Assembly: GCA_009869945.1 (NCBI GenBank)
Contig: WIXG01000241.1
Coordinates: 58,575-122,574, forward strand
From: Mesaphorura yosii
Lineage: Eukaryota > Arthropoda > Collembola > Poduromorpha > Tullbergiidae
Direction of reading: 5' to 3'
Length of the DNA: 64,000 bases
Positions 1-13,985 of this stretch are shown here, in pieces. A program made the position numbers and the translations under genes. The stretch's first letter is position 1, and each line of letters starts with the position of its first letter. The notes under the pieces are model-generated. The model saw nothing but the letters and a program-made list of their open reading frames with translations, was not told the DNA's origin and made no database searches.

Positions 1-233
1 ATGTGACAAACACTTATCGTAGTTTTGTGGAATAGATAAGGAATCCATGCAGTACTGTTCGATAGCGCGGTGGAGTTGCTCAAAACCAAACCTTAGACAG
101 CATCTACAACGTCGAGCGTCTCACATCTTTCCACAGAATTGACAGCTGAGCTTATCAAATAAACAGGTAACATTCTACTGATAATCTCAAAAGAATTGTT
201 GACCTAACTGAAATTAGCTGAATTTTGCAGGTC
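1..233 (+). promoter_or_regulatory. 5' untranslated region and leader intron of egalitarian
   Basis: A good donor (CAG|GTAACA at 166/167) and acceptor (TTTTGCAG ending at 230) define a 64-nt intron directly before the first ATG at 234. The sequence before 166 is therefore probably non-coding leader exon. No core promoter element is obvious; the window starts inside this region. Confidence 0.5.
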
Positions 234-2899
234 ATGGCTTCATATGGGCGCTATCGTCCTGCTCCTGCTCACCATCGACACTATCAATCACAACCAGCAG
301 CAGCAACTGGTGCTTCGCTAGTAGCACCCATACCTACCAACTCTCCATCAGCTGCAACATATGAATCAATTCTAAACTCAACCTTACTATTCTTTGTGGA
401 GAAACTAATCGAGCGATCACCACGTACACTTCATGACTTGAGCTGTCAGTTTGGATCTTCTGGATTTACTCGCGAAATGCGTACGCTCAGATTTTCCTTT
501 TTCTAAGAATAATTAACAACGGATATGCTATGTTCACTGCTGAATGTGCCTAATACTATTATAGGTGCCATTGCTGGAAATTCCCAAGCTGGACTCAAGA
601 GATTTCTGCTGTCGTATCCAAGCTTGTTTGCTGTGAATGCTGATGACACAGTCGTATACTCTCCAACTATGGCCAAGACCAATGATCAAATCACTGCTGA
701 CAATCCTGACAACGCCGGCCCCTTGGATAAAGACACTTTGCAAGCGATCGAATATTTTCAAAAGAGGTTACTTCAGTATGGATCGAATGTTCATGTCCCA
801 ATCAAATCATTGCAAGGACATCGGTCCCAGGCCCCACTCGTTATTCGCCATATTGTGGGACAGCAGTTGGACCAGTTTGTAAAGTTTCTCAAAAAACATG
901 ATTCAGTATTCACTGTGGAGGAAGACTTTGTTTGGCTCACTGCTCAACAAGGCGAGGGAGGTTGCATCGAATTCAGAGAATTAGACTGTGAACAGCTTAT
1001 TGACTCGGAGAAAGTAAACAAGGTCATTCGCTTTGTCCAAACCACAATTGAGAATAACGGACCCATGTTAGTGGAGCAACTGTTTCATCGTCTTGGAGTT
1101 CACTTCGAAGCGGAACAGGCCTTCAAGACACCGAGTGATTTGGCGACTTTTCTGAGGATGCAAAACATGTTCCAGGTTTGCTAAATTTCGAATTTTATTT
1201 TATTGATACAAGGAGAATAGTGACGTGGCTTCAACTTCTGACTTCCGACGCAGGTTCATTCAAATCTGGTGACACTAACTTTCGTGGAGCCGCAGCAATT
1301 GCACACACAATCAAAATCTCCCGAGCTTGACAACCGAACTGGTGCTTTGAAAGCTAATTTCCAAGTTGGACAATCAAGACCGGTGGCGGAAGTGACACCA
1401 GCACGCAACTCACGAGCCCCAAGAAATCCCAACTCGGGTAGACTCGTGGAAAATGAGCCGAATTCTTCCGAAACATTTCAGCGAGCATTGCCACCAAGAA
1501 ACGTTCAGAGAAATATTGTGAACAATATCATTCTTCAAGCAATCAATTCAAACGTGACTGATCTGCCATCGGACAACATTGTCCTCATCACCAACACGAG
1601 GAAAGGGAAGCAAGTCACGGACTCGCACTTGCTCACAGCAGAAGCCATTGGACTCGATTGTGAAGGAGTGAATTTGGGACCAGAAGGACAAATTACGCTG
1701 ATTCAAATCGGGACGAAGACGAATGTCATTTACATATTCGACATGCTGGTTGTTGGTATGAATGATTTGCTGAAGCCTGTTCTTGAAAATGAATCCATCG
1801 TAAAGGTAAGACACAATATTCTATTTGATATGAATTATAAGTCTACAATACTTTATTGATTTCCAAATACAGGTGATGCACGACTGCCGTAACGATTCTG
1901 TGAATCTCCATAAACAATATGCAATTAGTTTAACTAATGTATTTGACACACAAGTGGCCTATAAAATGATAAACTCCAAGATACAAAACATTAGCCTTAA
2001 CGCCCTTTGCTCAGAGCTGAAACTGGAAGGAAATACACTCAAAGACAAAGTTAAGGTAAGGACTGTCACTATTTAAAAGGCTCTGGAATCAAAAGGCTCT
2101 TACCATATGTCGCATTTTTGGATCTCGCATTTCAGTCGATATATCGTCACGATCCCAAATATTGGGTACGCCGTCCATTAACGAAACAGATGCTCAACTA
2201 TGCCTCGTCCGACGTGACTAGTCTCCTTCAGATTCATGCAAAACTGAACCATTTAATTGAGGATAAGGAAGAACTCAAAGAGTTGTGCGAAGAACAAATC
2301 AACATGCTCATTCAACCGACTGAAATTAGACAGAAGAAGAAATTTAGGAAGAATTTGCAAGATGTCGAACTGTTAAAGCAAAAATTTGAGACTTGCACCA
2401 ATTTGAGTGGGCTTGCACTCTCTAATCGCGAGATAAGACTTATCAAGTAAGTTCACATTACATGAAAACACTAGCATAGCAGAACTGAGCTCGTCCCTTG
2501 CTTTTCAGACACTTAGAGCTTCCAGACAAGATTATTCAGCAACTTCCTTTGCGAATCTATAAGAAACTGACTAAATCGCCGTCGATAAATCAGCAATACC
2601 AATCACAATCAGGAGGATCAAACAACTCCGACAATGAACCTACGTCACTGGAAACGTGTTCTTTAGACTCGTTAATCACGACTCTGGACTTACTTTTAGA
2701 GCGCACAAATAACGTCGGACTGGCTTCGTGTGAGGAGTCACAGTCGGGAACTAAAATCTCAGAAAATCAAGAAGGCTCAGAGAAGATGGTAGGCGAAGTA
2801 CCAGAGCTACATACAAAATATAGAAAGACAACTTGCGAAGTAGGAACGCAGACGATATCAACAGGAGATATTGTGCTAACAAATATTTATGACGGGTAA
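234..2899 (+). CDS. egl: Egalitarian homologue, mRNA-localisation adaptor with 3'-5' exonuclease-like domain
   Basis: Six exons (234-480, 565-1175, 1254-1805, 1873-2055, 2136-2446, 2509-2899) join in frame to 764 aa. The N-terminal region carries the Egl-specific block with LLFFVEKLIE and HDLSCQFG near residues 35-60. The second half is a DEDD 3'-5' exonuclease fold: the Exo I motif LDCEG, the Exo II block HDCRNDS and the Exo III motif YASSDV are all visible. In Drosophila, Egl links localising mRNAs to BicD and dynein; its exonuclease domain is used as an RNA-binding or structural module. A CEVGTQT stretch about 25 residues from the C-terminus resembles a dynein light chain (LC8) docking site, as known for fly Egl. 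The start is the first ATG after the leader intron. The protein is shorter than fly Egl (about 1,000 aa), mostly in linker sequence. Identification is confident; exon borders rest on phase-consistent GT-AG sites. Confidence 0.9.
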
Positions 2900-3804
2900 A
2901 ATCAGACAAGGTGCAATTACGAAATTATGGGTGTTGCTGTTTTTGAGGTGTGCCATAGCCTAAAGTATGAGATATTGAAATATTCATTCTTGACTACAGC
3001 TGAATCGGCCTTTAGGAAATCTTTTCTATTGTCTGAACTTCGGGAAACCATTTTTGTACTTACCAAGAAATTTTGTAGCGTTCGTTCTAGACTAGACCAA
3101 CTGAATCTTGAGTCTTTTGTTAACTTAAGCTTTAATACTAACCTAATCGGTATTAACTCGGCCTAACTTCGTTGACTTCGTACTCTTGTTTTGTATGAAG
3201 ACTGCCTTAATAACCTTAAAGAATGCAGTAGGCTGGCGATGTTTCCAATAACGCCATATTTTGCAACCGGGTGCCTGTAAACTCGAATCGAGCTGAGTGC
3301 ATTTGCTAGCGTTTATTTCGTAAGTTGAGACTCTCAACATGAGAGTAAATACTAACTGATAACATCACATTCTATAATATGAAGTAATATTTATAACTGA
3401 TTTAATAGACTCTGCGACAAATAAAAACTAAACAAAAAGGAGTTGTTCTTTTAGTATTTCAGTAAGCAGCAGTGGCAAACTAGGTTAAAAATCACAGAGC
3501 ATTAGTTTCAAAGTTATCCATTTAAAGTAAAGAGAGGAGGTAGACTCGTGAATTCGAAGTTCGATTGGCGACTGGGGCCGCTCGCCACCGTGACTTGTAA
3601 TAGATTTATAGATTGGCTGTTCGATTTACTTTCATTTAAGGTTCATGGACATGATTACATGAGTGATAACACAAAATCAAAACCAAACCCGAATTAAAAC
3701 TGACAAAGACGAGTTAGACGAGATCAATGACAATGACGTAAGACGTAACTGACTCGCTGTAGTTTCTTGCTTTCTGACAAGTCTTGACTGTGGAGTGGAT
3801 TGTC
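2900..3804. other. Convergent 3' untranslated regions of egl and CYLD
   Basis: No coding exon is visible. An AATAAA on the plus strand near 3419 probably ends the egl transcript. The CYLD stop is at 3805-3807 on the minus strand, so the rest is the spacer and 3' tail shared by two convergent genes. Confidence 0.5.
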
Positions 3805-6496
3805 CTATGCGTACATCGACGATTGTGGCGAGTAGTACAGGCAAATGTAGGAATCCGTAATGAGTCGCTTCAGTTCGGCCGTGACGCTGTCGAGTGTCTC
3901 CAGAAACAGACCGCCAGGCTCCTTCTCGAGTTTGTCCAGCCAAATTCCCATTTTTGCGAGGTGCTTGACCTATAAATAAGAAATACACCGATTTGAGTAT
4001 TTATTAAGGTCTTTCAAGGTGGCGAAAGGGTACAATTTAAGGCTCACGTTTGGTATATTTTGGCCTTGACTGTTTCCATCGTACGAAGACTCGATGCGAT
4101 CCGCCATTGAATCGAAAAACACCCACGGAGCCTCACGACCGGGCCCGCACTTCACAAAACTCACGAAATGACTCGTCTCAATACAAATTACGGCAAACAG
4201 GTCCATTGTGATTCGAGGAATTCGATGCGGAGTGCAAGAAGATGCTTTACTTGAAGAACTTCCAAAGTATGAAGGCAAGAAAGTTGACGAGTTTCTTTCT
4301 CCTTTTACTGGCTGATTTCGAGAACCCGAAAAGTATTGTGATGGATCAAAGCTGAATTCCATTTTAGAGATATTTGTATGCCCGTTCCGTTCTTTTCTAC
4401 AGTGGACACGTTGAACACATTGATTGCAGAAACTTGTCGAGTCGGACGCCATGCCAGTCGGATTGTTCGCCGATGCGGGAAACATCCCGTAGCAGTCTGG
4501 ACACTCATATACCGCCAACTCCCCACAAATTGCGCACATTCGAGGAGTATCCTGCAGCAAATCCGTAATGTCGATTGTCAGATTTGGCAGAATTCCGTCG
4601 TAGGTACGGTATTTATTTCCACTGCGAGGCATCAGCAGAATTAATGCTGGATTCGGTATAGTCTTGAATTTTAGTTTCTGGCCCATAAAACTTTGCTCTA
4701 ACAGAGATTGCACACTCGGGATTCGTTTCTTGTCGACGTCACTGGCTGTGGCCGTGATTATGACTTGATGGAAGTAGTCATCCTGACCAAGTGATAGAGA
4801 GAGGAACTCCGGCAGGTGAAGCACTTTGTTGAAAAGTAAGTGCAGGTATTCTTGTGGATCTGCGGGCATCGGAAAAGAGATTAATATTAATTCGTCGTTC
4901 CTCTTCTAGAAAGAAGCTTAAATTATTCCCTTATCCACTCACCCATTTCTTCAGAAATAATTTTGCTGTCTAAATGCTGCATATTTTCTCTGAGTTTCAT
5001 CATATTGGCCGCAGGTGTGAATAAGTCTTTCCTCAATGGATTCACGATTTGTTCTCTTAGGATTTGTCGGACACGGTTTCCTAACTCGGGATCTATGTTA
5101 TGACTGCTGGCTCCACTGACAAGAGCTTCAGACATCTTGTTCGGAGTCAGAGGCGGTATCAGAATAGAATCGAATACTGATGAAAATGAAAACATGGAGA
5201 ATAGCGTCGCATCCAAGTAGCAGGAGTTGCGATGCCCCTGGATGCCTTTATTCCGGCCACTGAATCTCTCACAATCGTCTTGTGAGAGAGGGGCATTAAT
5301 CCGCGGTGGCGAGGCGTGTGGCATTTTGCAGGGTGGACTTAAATTCGAAATGAGTTCAGGAACTATTTGCTGCTGCAGGTAGTCTTCTTCGAGGAGTAAA
5401 CCAGCGACTGCCACTAGACCGCCATGATGAGGCTCACATGTGAAGAGTTGCTGATTCTTGTACCAGCCAGACCCGAGACCAAGTGGCTGATCCTGAATTC
5501 CAAGCAACAAAATTAATTAACCTCCAAGAAATCCTTCAAGAAAGATGAGAGACTGCCTTTCAATGTTCAATGCTCAACGTACAAATTCAATGCCAGCGAT
5601 ATCTTCGTCCTGAATAAAACCAATCCAGCGAACAGTCCCAAACTCGACGCTTCTGCTTCCAAAATCGTTGTTATCACGAAACCAAACTATGCGATCACCA
5701 ATTCGGAGACTGCAACGACTGCTAGCACCACTGCCACCGCTTGAGGACGATGATGTCGCTCCACCAGATGAATCTTCAAGCAAAGTAATAAATTGCATTT
5801 ATTAGAGCTGAGTCAGGTTTAGAATCACAAATCTCATCGCTCATCAGAAAGAGATAATATCCTCTTGACTGAAATTATCATCAGATTCGCATCGTGTGAA
5901 AGTCGCGTTCTTTGCACATTGCCTATTTACATCCTGTGTGCGCCATGCTGTGTTCTGCGCCTGCGGAAACGGGAAACCTGATTCCTATTTAACAGTTCTG
6001 TACAGCAACCAGCAACCCACTTTCCATAGCTTACTTCTTTAATTCGAATTCGACTGTCAACCTCAAGATGAATTGAATTGAATGACGAATGGCCATAAAT
6101 ACATAAACACCAAGAGTAAACAGAAAACAGGTTTCCGTGTTCTTAATTAGCTAGCTAACAAAACCAACCTGATAGCGAGTGACTTATTGTTCTCTGAGGT
6201 TGTTGCTGCAGGTGGTCGTGATTTTTTTGACGGTGGTCATCATAATAACCATCGTACAGAGAGGCGGGCACGCGAGATGAACCAGAGTACTCGAAATCGC
6301 CAGCATCAACAATGTCGTACGGATTTCTGTTACTGTAATTGTGCGGGGCAGTCGCACTGCCAGCGCCACTGGTCGAAGGATGGCCGCCTCCTGGGTGGTA
6401 GTAATAATCTCGCTTCACTGGAGGTGGAGGTCGACTCTTGCCAAATTTTTTGGAGGAAACAGACGGCGAACAACTGAAGAGGTCCTTAAATTTCAT
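3805..6496 (-). CDS. CYLD: CYLD, lysine-63/linear ubiquitin deubiquitinase
   Basis: Five exons (6496-6169, 5773-5583, 5492-4943, 4859-4048, 3969-3805) give 681 aa. A low-complexity Pro/Ser/Tyr-rich N-terminus is followed by one CAP-Gly domain (from about residue 126, GDRIVWFRD) and a USP catalytic domain. The Cys box contains RNSCYLDATLF (catalytic Cys near 264). The finger-type B-box insertion has CAICGELAVYECPDC followed by CNQCV. The His box is SHFVSFVKCG, followed by FFDSMADR. The C-terminal SYICLYYSP block is also CYLD-typical. CYLD removes K63 and Met1 ubiquitin chains and restrains NF-kB/JNK signalling. Only one CAP-Gly is present, fewer than the three in human CYLD. The first exon is joined by phase (donor at 6168, acceptor TTGAAG at 5774). 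Without it, an ATG at 5798 directly after two in-frame stops would give a 580-aa protein, so the N-terminus is the least certain part. Confidence 0.9.
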
Positions 6497-9400
6497 TGTT
6501 TAAGTTCCGGAAATCGTCCATGAACTCCCTTCGAGTTTCCTTATCATTGCCAACAACAGCACAAGGAATTTGAATCACTGCAGTCGAAGAAAATGAAAAA
6601 CACGCTTATGGTGTTCTGTATCACAAAGCAAATCAAACGCCAATGCACTCTGTGTCTGTTTACGCCAACTTTTCAGCTCGTACACTTTTAGGTCAAGGGT
6701 CACACTTCGTAAATTCGTAACTTCTTCCTCGTTCAATATTTGCTCGTTCAGTTCCTGGTCTCTCGTCTCAGTATTGCTTTCAATTTCAAGCTAAGCCACT
6801 TTGTGGTTCTTGGTCTCAGAATGTACAAACACTTATTCGTTGTTCGTTCCACTCGTACGAGAACGCGGACTGCCAAATAAAGTATTTGCGGATTACGTGT
6901 CGTGTCCAGCACGATACTGATTAGATAAGAGGGTCCAAGTTGTTCTTGTTCTATTTGCAACTCTGCAATCGCGAATTTATCAGTTCATGGTCAATATTTA
7001 CGGCACACAAATGGCTCTCAGCACACGATCAATCACGGTTTTATATCAAGTTCAGGTCCAGTTTATGTTTACGGCACTAACGGTCGTCAGACTCAACTGC
7101 AAAATTAATCGTAATCTGTAAGTACACGAAAACGAAAACTATCGTTCAATGAATGGTTCCAAGCCATAAGCTCGCCTCGAGATGGTTGAATCTTGTGTGT
7201 TGTGTCTTTTCTGTTTTCTAATCACAAACCACAGAGACAGTAACAAAAAGACAGGACAAAAGTCAAGAGAAGACGAGAAGGTAGACGTTAAGTACGTAAT
7301 ACGTAATAATTAATGACGATCATAAAAATTAAATAAAAATAAACTCCTCCAACTGCTGGTTGCGCTGCAATGAGACTCAACGCAACTCTCACTGCCTCAC
7401 TTTCCAAAATTACACTGCATAGGACGATCAATTACGCTGCGATGCGATTGCGAGTCGCAACGCAGAAAGATGTTCGATACTGCACTTCACAAATGAGTCT
7501 ACGAGTCTACCACCTACTATTCAGTCAGCAGTCTACCAGTCTACGCGATTGCGATGCGATTCTTGATGCTTCTCTTCTCTTGCCAACATCAAAGTGCTCA
7601 GTGTTTGAGCTCGACTCGTTTCCGTCCCTCACAAAGCATCAAAGCAGTAATACAAAAGTTGTCTAGTCTGTCTACCCACTCAAGCACGAGCCACAGCCAC
7701 AGGCTTATTGCAAAAAATGAATGTTGTGCAAAACTTATTGCATATTGTCGCTGCTCGGGGTACTAGACCACAGTGCAGGATAATGTTGCAGTACTGCATC
7801 AAAAATAGACGGTCTAGTTTTGCTTTATCTTGCAAACTTGAGCTGAATAGCTGAAGTTTCAGCCATGGTCCCGGATCGTCTTGCATAAATTATGGACAAA
7901 GTGAGATGTGCGATATGCGATGCTATCATTCAATCGCAATCTAAATCGTCTCTGCCTGTTGTCGGACCAAGTTTGCGTTTTCTCCCACGTTTGGATTACT
8001 TGCTTTTGCATTTTGCTTTATTGCTGCGTTGTTCGCGTTCGTGTTGGCGAATCCTGAACTAAAGGCTAAATCACGACATAGTACGGCCTCTTGGACAGCA
8101 GCTCTTCCTTTATTGCCTTTATTCTTCGTATACACATTTCTTTCCATTGTTGATGGTGGTGTACGAGGTTGACCTTCAAAATGATAACCTTTTCGCAATC
8201 ATAATAAGCGCTGTATTCATATTCATGCAGTATGAGCCGTGAGCTGAGTGATAACCATGACCATAAGATGAATCACTTGTATTTGTATTACAATTCTATA
8301 CTCGTAGTCGCAAGTAATAAAGCGAAAAACTCAAGCGCTTGTATGGAAGACTGTTTACAACAATTGCAAGCCCTGCATATTGAAAGAAAAGGAAGGATGT
8401 TCTTGTTCTTCTTGAAGGAGACTAGACTAGAATTTGCACTGTGCTGTACGACTGAGATCATCGCTATTTAAGAAAATACGCCGCATTTGGCAAATAGCGC
8501 CTCGCATTCTATTTAAGGCGAGTGTGACAAAAAGACATTAGCGAGCCTAGCAAGCACTGATTCGAGTTCGAGTATGGAAATTGAAAACATAAATGATGTC
8601 GAAAGAGACGCATGAACTGAGACGAATTCCGAATTCCAAGTCGCAATTCGCCATCACACAGCACAGTAGCGAGCATCAGACGGTGCTAATACGAAAAGTG
8701 TTAATTTGTGAATTATGGTAAGTAATACTAATGAGAAATGCAGACACGGCGACTAACGACATTGACACCAAAGACCAACGCACACAGCACAAGCAACTCC
8801 AGTCCAGTGGCGTGGTACGACCAGTGAATAATTATTAGTATTGAAATAGAATTTGTAGAATTAGATATGACAAATGAAGATTGGGCGATTACTCATGAGT
8901 AATGAGTAACTTAGCTTGGATTGCGCTCGCGCTGACTCGCTGACCACATTCCATTTCCATGTGCCAATGACAGGTCACGTTGAGTTGGCGTTGCATTTCA
9001 CATTACGCGTAGCACGAATCGCAAATTTAAGTTTGGGCACTGGGAATTGAGCAACCACAAAATTACGAGAATCAATGTTAATGTGTCTTAATCAATTGAG
9101 TGAGTGCAATTTGCAATTCCAATTCCATTATGCAGAAGAAGGATAAGAAAAAATCGAATTCTGACCCCAAATATCATTCAATCATTTGAACTGTGATGGA
9201 GAAACCGCAAATGCGTTTCTGGACTAATTAGCCAATATTATTTTGTACTGATGACTCATCCTGGAATGTCATTAATTTTAGGGAGGAAAACTCCATAAGA
9301 AACGATCAAATGGAATACTCCAGCGTAGTAGGCAGTAGCTTCAGCTTGTGCGTTGTTTCGTGTCGTGCGTATGGCTTGCTGATAACAAAACAACGTAATA

Positions 9401-11688
9401 ATACTTAAAAACTCATTTCTCATTCTGAGTCATGGCCTCATTCATATTCCAACATTACGGCACGAGCATGAGAAATATCGCAGCCCCAAGTCAGAAGTCA
9501 TTTGTATTTGTATTTGTCCTAGCCATAAACTAGTAAAGTAAAGTTGCTTAATGACATATTTATCTTTTTCCATTCCACGAATTACCAAGTATTAAATACA
9601 AAATACAAGCAGCCGCGTCCCGTGTACGGCAAAGTTAAAGCATTTTAATGCGCTCATTTCCTTCCATGCGATATGCTAACTCGAAATGACTCCGTTTCAG
9701 TCAGGACATGGATTCAATGAACTCAACTGCGGCCTGCATCAAAGCCAAATTCCGAGCCTGGCTTGCGTCAATCTGATCACGTTCGCAAGTGCAAGTGCCA
9801 AATAAAGCACAACAACGTCAACTGCAAAGTGCATTCATTTCTCAGGCTCAAAGTTCAAATTCCTGTCAAGTAGTCAACTTTTCTTAATCACAATTGAAAA
9901 GACGCCGAGCATCACGCTCAGCATATCAGCACAATGTACAATGCAGAGATGAAGATGCGAGATATGAATCATGTCTGAGGTTTCAAAGTGCATTGTGTAT
10001 GAGTACAAAATATTGCATGCAACTTGAGTGAGGGAATTAGCGAATGACGCAGTTAAGACTTGAGAATGATAATTTCAATCATGTGCCTGCCATGCCAAAG
10101 TTGTTTCCGGTCATAATAGCACGCTCATACTCCAACCCCATTCTTGGGATTTAAGGTTTAGCCTTGAAATAAGAATAATCTTATTAACTCTCCACACAGT
10201 ACACAATCTTGCTGCAATCGTGTAGGTTGTCGCCTTTGTTAAACAATCTAACAATCCTAGTTCGTAGAATTTAGTTGGGCTTGACGGAGACGATGTACAT
10301 GTTGAATGTCTTGTCTGTTTCTTTCTATTGCTGAAATCTAACCTATAACTTAAGCTTGGCGATGCCGCTGTCGCCGTGTCTTGTGCCATGTCAAATAATT
10401 GCAGAAGTTGCTCAACATATACGGGTACATCCGTAAATCGCATATGGTAAATTAATCTCGAGAGGGGGCGAAGGGGATGAATTGCTGAACAGAGTTTTAG
10501 ACAAATTCATTAAACATGACACTGATGCAGCAGGCATGCATTGAATGTTGTTGAAGCAAGTGCAGCAAGTGCCGGTAACTTACGACAAAATGAACAGTCA
10601 AATTATAATTATAACCGCTTAACGTGCACTGTCCTACATCAAATAGCAAATTACCCTTTAGAATTTTGTAATTTTGGCAGGCGTAAATTCAGATTGATTT
10701 CGATTTCCCGACAACAATTTGTGGCCTGGCATGATAGTTATAGCGTGCTTGAGCTTCCTAATTTACTACAGAAAGACTAAAAACTACCTGTCCCGAACTA
10801 GTTCCGAATAAAAGTGGTGATTAGATATCTGGCGGCTCACCTGGTCAAGTACGGACGATCATGGGGCGACGTGCCAATTGCATTAACTTCTCAGTATTCG
10901 CCAGTCAAGCCGACGATAAGATTAAGCCGGTGCGGTGGTCTCGTTCTTTGATTCCAAGCCGGTGATCTTACATAAAATCACGAATAAATTAATACACGGC
11001 CTATCCGTTTACCAGATAATTGATTACGAAATTATTATCATGCAATTGTAAATTGTTAAAAATAAGAAACTGCTGTTCACCTCGAAATTCAGAAAGTGTA
11101 TCAAGTCTTCAAGTCCAATATACGATGATGTACCAAGTTTTGATCTTGTTTAGCAGAAACGCCAAAACAAGGATTCGGTTTTCGTGCACTCATACACGGT
11201 CACAAGCCTCGAGTTTTACTGTTTACATTTTTCGTGATTACCTTTCTCTTGCACGCTACACACTGACGTGACCACTTCCTTCCGCTTCCAAAGTGCCTAC
11301 GATCATATAGGAACTAGTAATTTCTAATTTGAGCTGGAGAGGACATGGGGAGGAAACGAAAACATCTGAAGTCCGGTGTATCAAATCAAGGCTCAGATTC
11401 GCAGGAGATGTAGTATGTCTGTCTAATTTGCCATCGAGCGCTGACAAATGTTGACGGCCTGCGAGCACATCAATATAAAGCCCACACGTCAACGCCGCGA
11501 CAAGGGCTTGTTCTTAATAAGTCTAGTTTGAGCCCGTTCGTTCGCCTTGGAACGTATAGGTAACATACTGGCGAAAATACATTCAAACTCACTCGATCAT
11601 TCGTCTTGCATTTGTCTTTTATACTTCCGCTAGCACTGTTTCTGCAGGCATTCAGATTGATAAATCTGACCTGGGGACCTCGTCTCAT
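6497..11688. other. Gene-poor region, no supported coding exon
   Basis: All open frames are short, lack family-like motifs and do not join through phase-consistent splice sites. The first few hundred bases contain the CYLD promoter and leader. A donor-like ATG|GTAAGTAATAC occurs near 8715 and could mark an untranslated leader exon of a plus-strand gene, but nothing downstream confirms it. Short degenerate repeats such as TTTGTATTTGTATTTG near 9500 and GCGATGCGATT near 7440-7560 are present. Confidence 0.4.
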
Positions 11689-13985
11689 TTGTCTGTGTCG
11701 TGTTCCAGAGGTCCAAAGTCCAGCTCAAGCGCCGGTAGGAGCAAAGGCCAGCGAAGAAACCCAATAAAACGCTCAATACGGAAATGGATTGTGTCCGAGA
11801 AGTTGCTGAAATTGAGACCACGGGACGCCGTGAAGACCAATGGAAGAGAGAAAGCGATGGGCGAAACCAAACGCCAACGATTGGCGGCGCAAAGATGGAT
11901 TCGGGCCAACTCGGATCATCCAATACACGAATGCGCAATTTGTTTCGTATGTCTCCCGCACCTGGAAAAGTTAATCGAACATCAGAATTAAGAACACACG
12001 CAAGAAAAAGTGTTGCTACATTCAATGACCGGCGATGATACAGATTCTAATGATGGGAAAGTGAGTATACGAGGAAAGCGAATTGAGAATCGTCAGATGA
12101 GATGTCCGTGACAAGTGCTCCTGAATATGGTTTCCTGAATTTGCCCTTCAACACGACAAATTCAAACAGACATACGGAAATCGCAGAACCATCGCCAGTG
12201 GCAGCCACCCCAAAATTACGGTTCGCCTGCGTTGTAGAAAATGTCAATTTGTACGCCCCACGATCCTGTAAGCACTGCGGACGATGTCCAACGATTCAAA
12301 GATTGAACCAGCACATTAGAGTGACCCACACTAAGAAATTTAAATGCGACTTGTACGAAAAACGCTTCGCATACCCAAAACGATTGGAAGGCCCAAAAAA
12401 ATATGGTCATGGAAATGGAGCGAAGGAGAAGTTTCCGTACTTTGTGTGCCCAGCAAGAGCTTCGGTTCGAGACGTGCACGTAAAGCAGGTTCACGAAAAT
12501 CTGTTCAAATTCACTGTGGGCAATGGGCTATGTGAAAAGCAGTTTTCATCACCTGCCGCACTGAACAGGTGCAGGAAACACCATACAATTCGAGAATGGA
12601 ATCAAGACCATTTATCCACCGAGTGTAGAAAAGCATTCAGATTTAGTTTTGATTTGGACAATCACATTAGGGTAAAGCAAGAAGATGGAGGCATGTGGGA
12701 TACGGGAAAAGATATGGAATAACATTTCCCGCAGAATGATGCGCCTCACTGATGGGGGAAGAGGTACCCGAATAGGCTCAGTTTAAGGAGGCATGAAGCT
12801 AAAATCTCTGGATTGGTCGGTAAGTATCGGTGTCAAGGCTGCGAACGATTATTTACGAAGAAGAAGCACTTACGTGGGCATCGGTTGGAGAGTTCATCCT
12901 CGTCCACATCCGCCGAACACCAGAGGAGTTTTAGCACCGACAATACACCGGCGTGTGTAAAGTTTGAAGAGAAGTTCATACCGAAGACGGTACCCGACTT
13001 ACCCGGCCTGATCAAGTGTCTCGAATCTCTTGGACAAATGAGAGAAGGTTTAAAATATCTTTTAGATAGTATAAATAGTACGTAAGACAAATCGTAGTTT
13101 AGTAAAATTTCTTTGACAATCATATACCCTTTTGACATTCAACATATTCTGTGAACAAAGACTCTTGTTTTGTGCAATAAACTAAAGGATTTTATAATTT
13201 TACAACAAGCAGCGGCTTCCGTTCCAGATTCTCACATGTATGAGACGAAATGAAGTGTGTGACACTGAGATCGGAATCAGAGTCTGTTGGAAGTACCCAT
13301 GCTGACCGAGCCACCGCCAAAGCTTCATCTAATACATGCGCGAAGGTTCAGATTCCGACGCCTTCGAGCATTTCCACATCCACTCCAAGATCAACTTCGA
13401 GATGTACCAGGTCAAAGAAGTCTGCTAAATCTTATCAACCTCGAAAGCTTCCAGTTCGGTAAGTTTGCATGTTATGTTGGCTGTATGAAATGATTTCGCT
13501 TGTGGTAGACATGACACGTAATTTTGTTATATTCCTTTCTAGCGTTGCGGAACACCCAGCAGCAGCAACGTCTGTCGAATCCGGCCCCTCGGCACACTAT
13601 ACCAGTGGTACAGATAAGATTGTCTTAGATAATGATGTTAGCATCAAAATCAAAGGATACACACTTCCTGTGGTGGCTAACCTAACGTCAAAGCCGAAAG
13701 TTCACGAGCCTGAACAACAACATTAGCCACCATTGATCCTAGATTATGACAATGATGACGACGACGCAGATGCAACAGCTGCACTGAACCACAATATCGA
13801 GGAACTCGCGTTTGCAGTTAACCATGTTTTACAAACACTTTCATTGTTCGAAGAGGCACTCAATGAAGTCAGGTAGGTTGTCACTTCTGCTCTGTATTCG
13901 ATCTACGATTTCAAAACATATTATGTGTAGGGACGTGGAACATCCTGATGACACTGCCACTACTGAAATTGACGAGAGCGAGTAA
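11689..13985 (+). pseudogene. Decayed C2H2 zinc-finger gene
   Basis: At least five zinc-finger-like units can be read across 11689-12900 but most have lost structural residues. A first unit (ECAICFVCLPHLEKLIEHQ) runs into TAA at 11989-11991, after which the same frame continues with a linker-like HTQEK and reaches a splice donor. From 12102 to 12722 one finger is intact (CKHCGRCPTIQRLNQHIRVTH) while later ones have Cys or His changed. The frame then shifts: GKRYPNRLSLRRH and CQGCERLFTKKKHLRGH lie in another frame that contains TGA at 12750-12752. Downstream, exons near 13250-13458, 13544-13880 and 13932-13985 join with matching phases but carry TAG at 13724-13726. Retained introns argue for a dead unprocessed gene rather than a retrocopy. 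The downstream exons may belong to a separate gene. If the stops are sequencing errors, this would instead be a fast-evolving zinc-finger gene. Confidence 0.5.

Noticed and set aside
7941..8198. Minus-strand frame of 85 residues
   Set aside because: Composition looks random, no family resemblance, and no neighbouring exon in phase.
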